NCBI GenBank assembly: GCA_900319905.1
Contig: ONQB01000045.1
Coordinates: 1-32,310 of the forward strand
Reading direction: 5' to 3'
DNA: 32,310 bases
From: an uncultured Prevotella sp.
Lineage (GTDB): Bacteria; Bacteroidota; Bacteroidia; Bacteroidales; Bacteroidaceae
In this document: positions 1 through 5,951 of the stretch, piece by piece
Layout: the number at the start of each line of letters is the position of its first letter
Position numbering within the stretch: position 1 is the first letter of the stretch
Notes under the pieces: generated by a model
Databases searched by the model: none
The model's input: only the letters and a program-made list of their open reading frames with translations
What the model was told of the DNA's origin: nothing
Made by a program: the position numbers and the translations under genes

Positions 1-76
1 GGACATAGCCAAATTTCCGGGACGAAAAGATTAACACCCAATGTATAAATATAACCCCTCCAAGACTTTTTCAGCA

Positions 77-126
77 GCCTCCACAAGACCGGCCCCTGCG
101 AAGCATCAATAACTTGCGGAACTTGA
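77..126 (-). repeat. Decayed arm of the palindromic MITE
   Basis: The stretch aligns with the right half of the MITE at 5665-5841: a CCACAAG...GGCCCCTGC block, then a degenerate spacer, then a diverged CTTGCGGAACTTGA terminus matching the intact CACTTCCGAAACTTGA. The left arm is absent, so this is an old half-copy. Confidence 0.5.
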
Positions 127-176
127 ATCAACAATTTATTATTTGGACAACTAGCCAGAAACATAACATTGCCGCA

Positions 177-286
177 ACCCCCAAGGGGGTAGCGATTAAT
201 TTAAACCCCATCAACGCTACGAGGGGAAGAGGTTCGCTTCGCTCACCTCATCCCCTCGCTAAGATACCGGAACCCCCTTGGGGGTT
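177..286. repeat. Nested palindromic (REP-like) element
   Basis: Two outer short hairpins, ACCCCCAAGGGGGT (177-190) and AACCCCCTTGGGGGTT (271-286), are reverse complements of each other, so they also form outer arms of one larger inverted repeat. Inside, GAGGGGAAGAGGT (221-233) pairs with ACCTCATCCCCTC (245-257) with one mismatch, flanked by AGCGA/TCGCT. The nested symmetry suggests a mobile palindromic repeat or a strongly structured transcript end. Confidence 0.6.
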
Positions 287-298
287 CTAAATAAAGTG

Positions 299-435
299 GA
301 AGTCCGGAAGTTCAGAAGTATGGAAGTACAGAAGTCCGGAAGTTCAGAAGTTCAGTCGAATGCATAAGCATCTGATAATAAGGTATCATTATAGTAATGA
401 CTGAACTTCCTAACTCCAGAACTTCTCCAATTTTG
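299..435. repeat. GAAGTNNN octamer array plus conserved core (family B, copy 1)
   Basis: Seven consecutive 8-bp units of form GAAGTNNN run from 299 to 354. They are followed by a core with a CTTATTATCAG-like and TATAGTAATGAC-like sequence and then reverse-oriented GAACTTC units. The whole block matches, on the opposite strand, the element at 20820-20940, so it is a dispersed repeat with octamer-array ends. Confidence 0.65.
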
Positions 436-461
436 ATACACTCTCTTCGTTGTATAATGTT

Positions 462-584
462 TTAGCCCAACAGGTACCCGAATCGTGCTAAACCGCCCTT
501 GCTGAGCATCAATCCCATCAGTCCTCTTGCGAATGTAATTTTCTTTGAGGGCTCAGTCACTTCTCTTTTACCTGTAGTTTTCAT
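462..584 (-). CDS. Small basic protein of 40 residues, unknown function
   Basis: A 40-codon reading frame begins with ATG at 584 and ends with TAA at 462-464. The start is supported by a perfect AGGAGG (593-598 on this strand) 8 nt upstream, striking in a phylum where Shine-Dalgarno sequences are usually weak. The product begins MKTTGKREVTEPSKKITFAR and has a hydrophobic, glycine-rich C-terminal half (GLMGLMLSKGGLARFGYLLG) that could be an amphipathic or membrane-active helix. It lies 40 nt downstream of the cupin gene on the same strand and could be its translational partner. No family recognised. Dense codon usage and the strong ribosome site argue that it is real; whether it is a toxin-like peptide, a leader or a structural small protein cannot be told from sequence. 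Confidence 0.55.
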   Translation of the reverse strand: MKTTGKREVTEPSKKITFARGLMGLMLSKGGLARFGYLLG

Positions 585-624
585 AGCAGTATCCTCCTGT
601 GTCTCACAAAGTTGAACTTTGTTG

Positions 625-948
625 TTAGCCGCGAATCATGGTGATCATCATCTTGAAACGCTGTGACGCATTGACGCTGTGACGTGCGCCACTTGGTATG
701 ATAAAAGCTTCGCCGGCCTTGATGACGTGCTTCGCATCTTCGACTGTGAGTTCCATCTCCCCGTCGATGACCTGTACCAGCGCATCGTATGGTGCGTAGT
801 GCTCGCTCAAGCCCTGGCCGGCGTCAAAGCTAAATAGTGTCACACTGCCTGAGCCGTTGTGGATAAGTTCCTTGCTTACCACTCCACCTTCTGCGTAGTC
901 AATCGCTGCATTCTCGTTGAAAACCTTACCTTTCTCGAATGTTGCCAT
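625..948 (-). CDS. Single-domain cupin protein
   Basis: A 107-residue protein made of one cupin_2-type beta-barrel. The first motif is around residues 41-60 (FDAGQGLSEHYAPYDALVQV, with the His of the usual metal-binding set and acidic residues) and the second around 77-92 (AGEAFIIPSGARHSVNA, with the G-x-P-x-G-x-x-H pattern and its His). Such small cupins often bind a metal and a small ligand and act as detoxifying enzymes, isomerases or sensors; the substrate is not predictable. The length is normal for the group. A TAGGAGA sequence about 9 nt upstream supports the start. It is followed by the 40-residue small gene on the same strand and faces away from the GLPGLI operon across the 22-bp tandem repeat. 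No clear TAnnTTTG promoter element was found upstream. Confidence 0.85.
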   Translation of the reverse strand: MATFEKGKVFNENAAIDYAEGGVVSKELIHNGSGSVTLFSFDAGQGLSEHYAPYDALVQVIDGEMELTVEDAKHVIKAGEAFIIPSGARHSVNASQRFKMMITMIRG

Positions 949-1088
949 AGTCTTAATCTCCTATCTTTAGTTTTTGTTATGTTTACACTCTTATAGAAGC
1001 AATTTGAGTGCCACTGCGTATTTCAAAAACGCGTGGTAACTTTTGTTACCAAAGGATATGAACCCATCGCCATTATGACAAGCTGTGG

Positions 1089-1198
1089 CGGTCGCCACAG
1101 ACAAATGAAACGGTCGCCACAAACAAGTGTGACGGTCGCCACAAACAAATGAAGCGGTCGCCACACTTTGGCAAAACGGCCGCAACAAATCGTCGCTT
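1089..1198. repeat. Five 22-bp tandem repeats between divergent genes
   Basis: Units at 1089, 1111, 1133, 1155 and 1177 each start CGGTCGCCAC (the last CGGCCGCAAC), with the variable half AAACAAATGAAG or similar. The period is exactly 22 bp, two helical turns, so the conserved half-sites lie on one face of the DNA. The array ends about 50 bp before the consensus promoter of the GLPGLI operon, within the 356-bp divergent intergenic region (949-1304), which is otherwise featureless. It may be a multi-site operator or a variable-number repeat. Confidence 0.8.
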
Positions 1199-1250
1199 AA
1201 TGCAGATGGCCGACTCAGAGAATACAAAAGCCAACATTTTTAAGTTTTCT

Positions 1251-1281
1251 TTTGCATTTCCCTACGATTTGTGTAATTTTG
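1251..1281 (+). promoter_or_regulatory. Bacteroidota promoter of the GLPGLI operon
   Basis: TTTG at 1251-1254, 19-nt spacer, TAATTTTG at 1274-1281: an exact match to the -33/-7 consensus of the Bacteroidota primary sigma factor. The ATG at 1305 lies 23 nt beyond, giving a short leader. Confidence 0.8.
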
Positions 1282-1304
1282 CAATAGTTTTACTGTAGAA
1301 AGAC

Positions 1305-2207
1305 ATGAAAGCAAAATCAGAGATATTATTGCTGACACTCGTGCTGTCGTTCGCCTTGCAGGTATCAGGGCAGAATATTGTTGTGGCACACAAAAACACA
1401 ACCACAAACGAGGGAAACGACAAACGGGAAGTATTAGACAAGGTAAAATACCGCATCACTTATGCTTCCAAGATAGTAACCGACACAACCAAGCGCGACT
1501 CAACGGGCAGCTACGCATACGACAGCGACGACATGCGGCTGGATGTGGGAGCATCGGTGAGCGAATTTTACAGCGCCCGGACGGCCGAGTTCGACAAATG
1601 GATGAAAGACAAGGTGGCACGTGGAGAAACCGACTTTACGCAGCTGCCGCCCCACCCTAACATCACATGGATTGTATATCGCAACTATCCCACAGGGCAA
1701 ACCAGCATCCTGAGCGACACCATGATGGACTACTACAGAATCTCGGAGCCTACGGCGACCCCGGAATGGACCATCTGCCCCGACACCTGCACCCTTTTAG
1801 GCTACCATTGCACCAAGGCCGAGACATACTTCAAGGGACGGCACTGGACGGCATGGTTCACCGACGACATTCCACTCAACGAAGGACCATGGAAACTTAT
1901 TGGCCTGCCGGGACTTATTCTCAAAGCGGAGGATGCCCAAAAGCAATTCATCTTCGTAGCAAACGGACTGGAGCAGACAGACGGCAAGGAAGACATCACG
2001 CTGGTGAAGAACTACAAGAAATATGAGCCCGTGACGCAGAAGCAGTTCGACAAGATCAACCGCACATCGTCTGCGGCCGACGCCCTCAAGGCAGCGGGTA
2101 TAACCATCAGTGCAAGCAACGTAAAGGTGGAAGGAGGCGACGCTGACGATGTACTGAACCATCTGAAGGACGTGCCGCCCTATAACCCCATAGAGATTGC
2201 AGAGTAA
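1305..2207 (+). CDS. GLPGLI family secreted protein (first paralogue)
   Basis: A 300-residue protein with an N-terminal Sec signal peptide (hydrophobic LLLTLVLSFALQVSGQ, probable cleavage after about residue 22). The family signature GLPGLI stands after GPWKLI near residues 198-208, and the preceding block has CPDTCTLLGYHC, whose cysteines are shared with the next gene. GLPGLI proteins (Porph_ging domain) are exported Bacteroidota proteins of unknown biochemical role, typically encoded next to outer-membrane TonB-type barrels, as here. The start follows a perfect promoter. The second paralogue begins 55 nt downstream, so the two arose by tandem duplication and probably share a transcript with the outer-membrane protein at 3128. 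The C-terminus (DVPPYNPIEIAE) resembles that of its paralogue. Confidence 0.9.
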   Translation: MKAKSEILLLTLVLSFALQVSGQNIVVAHKNTTTNEGNDKREVLDKVKYRITYASKIVTDTTKRDSTGSYAYDSDDMRLDVGASVSEFYSARTAEFDKWMKDKVARGETDFTQLPPHPNITWIVYRNYPTGQTSILSDTMMDYYRISEPTATPEWTICPDTCTLLGYHCTKAETYFKGRHWTAWFTDDIPLNEGPWKLIGLPGLILKAEDAQKQFIFVANGLEQTDGKEDITLVKNYKKYEPVTQKQFDKINRTSSAADALKAAGITISASNVKVEGGDADDVLNHLKDVPPYNPIEIAE

Positions 2208-2262
2208 GGTAGAAGCACACGATAGCCACCACCGGCAGCGACACTAATTATCACCAAAAGAT

Positions 2263-3120
2263 ATGAAAAAGGAACTAATATCAACTCTATTTCTTCTTGG
2301 TGCTGTCACTCTTCAGGCACAGGAAGCCATAGACAAGGTGATATACCGCATCGTCTACAAGACCGACTGTGTAGAGGATACTACAGAAATAGATTCCTCA
2401 GGAAATTACGACTACGATGAGGATGAGATGGCTCTGGACGTGGGCACAAAGGTAAGCAAGTTCTACAGCCTGCTAAATGTAAGGTTCACCCAATGGATGG
2501 GAAGAACCATCAAGCACGGCGGGGAGCCGGATGCCAACGACCCACAGCCACCCGGACCCTCCATCTTGTGGACATCTTATTATAACTATCCCACAGGTAA
2601 GGTCAGCACCTTGTGGAATGAGCTGAATGCCCGTTCAAGAACAGAAGAACCTATCATGCCCGTTTCTTGGAAAATCATTGGCGACACCTGCACCATACTG
2701 GGCTATCACTGCACCAAAGCTGAAGCCAAATACAAAGGAAGACAATGGACGGCATGGTATACCGAAGACATCCCCATCGACCAAGGACCATGGCAGTTAG
2801 GAGGACTGCCAGGAATGATTCTGAAGGCGTGCGACTCGCACCGGCAGTGGATATTCACAGCCATAAAACTTGAGCAAGTCAACGGTAAGGAAGAGCTCGC
2901 ACTCGACAAGGGCTGGAAGAAGTATGAGCTCATTGCAAAAAGCAAATACTATAAATGGCGGCGCACGACGACAAAGGACGACATGGTAAGGCAGATAAGT
3001 GCTGTGTCGGGCGTCAAAGTGACCTTTGTAGACAAAAACGGCGAGGAATACAGCCCCGAGGAATACCGCAAGGAATTTATGTCGGCAGACCCCTTCAATC
3101 CCCCTGATTTGAGCGAATAG
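2263..3120 (+). CDS. GLPGLI family secreted protein (second paralogue)
   Basis: A 285-residue secreted protein with a short signal peptide (MKKELISTLFLLGAVTLQAQ). It is a clear paralogue of the upstream gene: both have DTCT(I/L)LGYHCTKAE, a (K/R)GR(Q/H)WTAW block and the family signature, here GLPGMI with Met in place of Leu. The two conserved cysteines could form a disulfide in the periplasm. The gene ends 7 nt before the start of the outer-membrane protein, so translational coupling is likely. The family has no established activity; the operon suggests a periplasmic or surface partner of the beta-barrel protein. Divergence between the paralogues is greatest at the N- and C-terminal ends. 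Confidence 0.9.
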   Translation: MKKELISTLFLLGAVTLQAQEAIDKVIYRIVYKTDCVEDTTEIDSSGNYDYDEDEMALDVGTKVSKFYSLLNVRFTQWMGRTIKHGGEPDANDPQPPGPSILWTSYYNYPTGKVSTLWNELNARSRTEEPIMPVSWKIIGDTCTILGYHCTKAEAKYKGRQWTAWYTEDIPIDQGPWQLGGLPGMILKACDSHRQWIFTAIKLEQVNGKEELALDKGWKKYELIAKSKYYKWRRTTTKDDMVRQISAVSGVKVTFVDKNGEEYSPEEYRKEFMSADPFNPPDLSE

Positions 3121-3127
3121 CAAAAAG

Positions 3128-5644
3128 ATGAGCAGAACATTCTTGACAATCATTCTCCTATTGCTGACAGCTGTTGGTGCGACGGCACAGACCGCCATCA
3201 CGGGCACGGTCGTCGATTCAGTCAGTGGCGCAGCGTTGCCCAAGGCTTCGGTGACCCTGCTGCGAGCAGGACGCGCCATACTCTTCGCACGGGCAGACAA
3301 TAGCGGCCACTTTGCCATTGAGACCCAGACACAGCCGGGCGACGAGCTGCAGGCCACATGCATGGGTTATAAGAAGCATCGGCAGCCTGTGGGCAGGGAC
3401 AACGTCATACGACTGGTGCAGCAAGCTTTTCAGCTAAAGGAAGTGACCGTACAGGGGCCACCCGTAACGCAGAGACGCGACACCATCGTATACGACCTGA
3501 CAAAATACGCCAACGATCGTGACAACAACCTGAAAGACGTGCTCAAGAAGCTGCCCGGAGTAGACATAGAGAAAGACGGGCAAATAAAATACAAGGGCAA
3601 AGCCATCAGCCGCTTCACCGTGGAAGGGCTCGACCTGAGCAAAGGACAATACAACAAGCTTACGGACAACATTCGTGCGAAAGACGTAAAGAAGGCCGAA
3701 GTGGTGGAGCACGACCAACCCATCAAGGCCTTGCGCAACCGCGTATTCACCGACGATGTAGGGATGAACATCGTACTGAAGGACTCTGCCCGCGACCAGT
3801 TCTTCGTCACTCTCCGACCCTATCTCCTGACCGACGACCCCACTCATGTGGGCGGAGATGCCGTAGGCATGCAGATTGGCAAGAAGAAACAGATGGAGAC
3901 AACAGCCCAGTACGACCGGTCGGGACGCGACCTCAGCAATCAGTTCTCCATATTCTACAATGCCTTCGACTTTGCCACCACCGCCGATATGCCCAAGTGG
4001 TATTCGGCTCCATCGCTGCAGTCGCCCATCGACGAAGAACGATTGCGCAGGAACACATCACAGGCTTACAGCATTGATTATCTTACAAAAGACAGGCACG
4101 ATGCGGAGAATAGTTTTTCCGTAAGCTACAACCGGAACGTTATAAGGCAACATACACAAAACATATCCCAATACTTCCTTGGCGGCCAAAGCCCCACTGA
4201 GACAACCGAAGACCGGCAGATGACGCTCCGGCAGGATGCTCTATCCATGGACTTCAACCACCGCATCAATGCCGACAGCCACTATGGCAACATCGTCGTC
4301 AAGGCCAATGCCAGTCAAGATGACGGACTGACACATTATACCGGCAACATGTCACAAAAGACGACCACGCCAGAGCTGAACCTTACAACCGCCATCAGCC
4401 AGACATTCACGGTGGGAAGAAACACTTTGCAATGGAAGTCTACTGCCGACTACCACTACGCCAAAGACAAATTCAGAGTTGACGGCTCCACTGACACGGC
4501 ATCGCTGTCGGCCCATCCCTATCAAGACGAGCTGACCAACAACCTTTGGCACACCGCACATTCACTGTCATGGAACCGACAATACGGCAAATGGCATCGC
4601 GACTATCAAGTGCGACTGGAAGCAGAAAATCTGAACGTGAGCCATGAAGACAACGCCTTGTTGCAGGGAGGCCTCACCCCATCATGGTATTATAAGGATG
4701 ACGACTGGCGCATCTATTTCACTCCGGAAATAACAGCCAAGCGTTTCACCCGTCAGGATGCCAACATGCTCTTACCCCAAGGAGCGGTTTCGGTAAACCG
4801 AGACTATGGCAACCGGGCCAACTGGAGGCTAAGCGCAAGCTATTCTGAGAGCACTCCGTCCTGGGAGACACTATCCATAGAACATCGGCGCACCGACTAT
4901 CGCACATGGACAGACGCTCCCGCATTCGTACCCCGCACAAGGATACTGCTCAGCCAGTTTGAATACAACTACAAGAGAGCCATATACCAATTCTTCTCAA
5001 GCGTCAAAGTGAACTGGTCACGCAATTGGAACAACGCGACAATGGACATGACCATCACAGACGGAAACTATTATTACAATTGGATACGCCACGACACCAA
5101 CTCCGACGATGCCAGGCTCTCGGCCAATCTGTCGAAGGGATGGAGCAGCATACACCTCAAGACCAACCTGTCGCTGAGTGGCAACTATTCCAACGGTGAG
5201 CAATATTCAGCCGGGCAGTCTGTCAGCTACAGATATGTCTCATACGGATTCCAGCCGGAGATTATCTTTTCGCCTTCATGGATGGAGATTGACTATAAGG
5301 GCGATTTCGCCTTCAACAGGAGCAGGATGGACGGAGAGTGGACGAATACACTGTCCGACTGGACACAACGGCTGACGCTCATCTCCACCATCAGACACAT
5401 AGACATCACGCTTTCGGGTGTTCTTTACCATAATGAGTTACAAAACTCACCATCGGTCAATACCCTGCTTGCCGATGCCAAGCTCACGTGGCGCATCGGC
5501 AAAGTACGCGCCTCGGCCACGCTACGCAACTTGTTCAACAAGAAGACATACGAGGAAACCATCTACAGCGGAGTGGGTATCTTCACCAACCGCTACTGGC
5601 TGCGCCCACGCGAGCTGATGGTCAACGTGCGATTCTCACTTTAA
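3128..5644 (+). CDS. Outer-membrane beta-barrel protein with carboxypeptidase-like regulatory domain
   Basis: An 838-residue protein. Residues 1-21 are a signal peptide; about 22-105 form a CarboxypepD_reg-like beta-sandwich (AITGTVVDSVSGAALPKASV, then VTVQGPPVTQRRDT); about 115-220 form a TonB-receptor plug-like region (DVLKKLPGVDIEKDGQIKYK); the rest is a long barrel with alternating aromatic strands and ends NVRFSL, with the terminal aromatic typical of BAM substrates. Its layout matches the OMP_b-brl_3 type outer-membrane proteins rather than SusC. It begins 7 nt after the second GLPGLI gene, with which it is very probably cotranscribed. The transported substrate is unknown. A MITE lies 21 bp after the stop and may serve as the transcript end. 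Confidence 0.88.
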   Translation: MSRTFLTIILLLLTAVGATAQTAITGTVVDSVSGAALPKASVTLLRAGRAILFARADNSGHFAIETQTQPGDELQATCMGYKKHRQPVGRDNVIRLVQQAFQLKEVTVQGPPVTQRRDTIVYDLTKYANDRDNNLKDVLKKLPGVDIEKDGQIKYKGKAISRFTVEGLDLSKGQYNKLTDNIRAKDVKKAEVVEHDQPIKALRNRVFTDDVGMNIVLKDSARDQFFVTLRPYLLTDDPTHVGGDAVGMQIGKKKQMETTAQYDRSGRDLSNQFSIFYNAFDFATTADMPKWYSAPSLQSPIDEERLRRNTSQAYSIDYLTKDRHDAENSFSVSYNRNVIRQHTQNISQYFLGGQSPTETTEDRQMTLRQDALSMDFNHRINADSHYGNIVVKANASQDDGLTHYTGNMSQKTTTPELNLTTAISQTFTVGRNTLQWKSTADYHYAKDKFRVDGSTDTASLSAHPYQDELTNNLWHTAHSLSWNRQYGKWHRDYQVRLEAENLNVSHEDNALLQGGLTPSWYYKDDDWRIYFTPEITAKRFTRQDANMLLPQGAVSVNRDYGNRANWRLSASYSESTPSWETLSIEHRRTDYRTWTDAPAFVPRTRILLSQFEYNYKRAIYQFFSSVKVNWSRNWNNATMDMTITDGNYYYNWIRHDTNSDDARLSANLSKGWSSIHLKTNLSLSGNYSNGEQYSAGQSVSYRYVSYGFQPEIIFSPSWMEIDYKGDFAFNRSRMDGEWTNTLSDWTQRLTLISTIRHIDITLSGVLYHNELQNSPSVNTLLADAKLTWRIGKVRASATLRNLFNKKTYEETIYSGVGIFTNRYWLRPRELMVNVRFSL

Positions 5645-5664
5645 ACAGCATTGTACATCAGCAC

Positions 5665-5841
5665 CTCAAGTTTCGGAAGTGAATCAACCCTTTGCAGGGG
5701 CGGCCCTTGTGGCCGTCCGCAACCAATGGAGTGACGACTTGGTGGATATAATAGTTGATAATGATAATAGTTGATAATGTAGGTTGCGGACGGCCACAAG
5801 GGCCGCCCCTGCAAGGAATTACTGCACTTCCGAAACTTGAG
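5665..5841. mobile_element. Palindromic MITE, copy 1, with 7-bp target duplication
   Basis: Terminal inverted repeats CTCAAGTTTCGGAAGTG and CACTTCCGAAACTTGAG frame a long internal stem (GCAGGGGCGGCCCTTG and GGCCGTCCGC in the left arm, their complement in the right). The flanks are TCAGCAC at 5658-5664 and TCAGCAC at 5842-5848, a 7-bp direct duplication. No coding capacity. This copy is 177 bp; it differs from copy 2 (20640-20796) mainly by an internal duplication of an ATAATAGTTGATAATG unit in the loop. It fills most of the 307-bp gap between the two outer-membrane protein genes. Confidence 0.85.
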
Positions 5842-5916
5842 TCAGCACCCTGTGTTGTTTTCGGTTAACATTAGTTATATTTTCGAAGTAACTGAAGGGG
5901 AATCACAAATAATTAT

Positions 5917-5924
5917 TAATTTTG
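5917..5924 (+). promoter_or_regulatory. -7 promoter element TAATTTTG of the second outer-membrane protein
   Basis: A TAnnTTTG match 28 nt upstream of the ATG at 5952. No good TTTG lies at the expected -33 distance, so the promoter may be weak or activator-dependent. Confidence 0.5.
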
Positions 5925-5951
5925 CCTATAGAATAAGCAAGAGAGATTCCT

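Larger units (their letters stand above)
1..461. other. Repeat-rich intergenic region at the window start
   Basis: No convincing gene was seen here. It contains a decayed arm of the palindromic MITE found elsewhere in the window (77-126), a nested palindromic element (177-286), and an array of GAAGTNNN octamers followed by a conserved core (299-435). Only fragments of open reading frame occur on either strand, so the DNA left of the small gene at 462-584 appears to be a landing zone for dispersed repeats. Confidence 0.6.

Noticed and set aside
1089-1198. Possible CRISPR array
   Set aside because: The units are directly adjacent with a 22-bp period and no spacers of 30-40 bp, and no cas genes are present.
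991-1227. 78-codon minus-strand frame through the 22-bp repeat
   Set aside because: It only translates the tandem repeat; 22 is not a multiple of three, so no peptide repeat is conserved.
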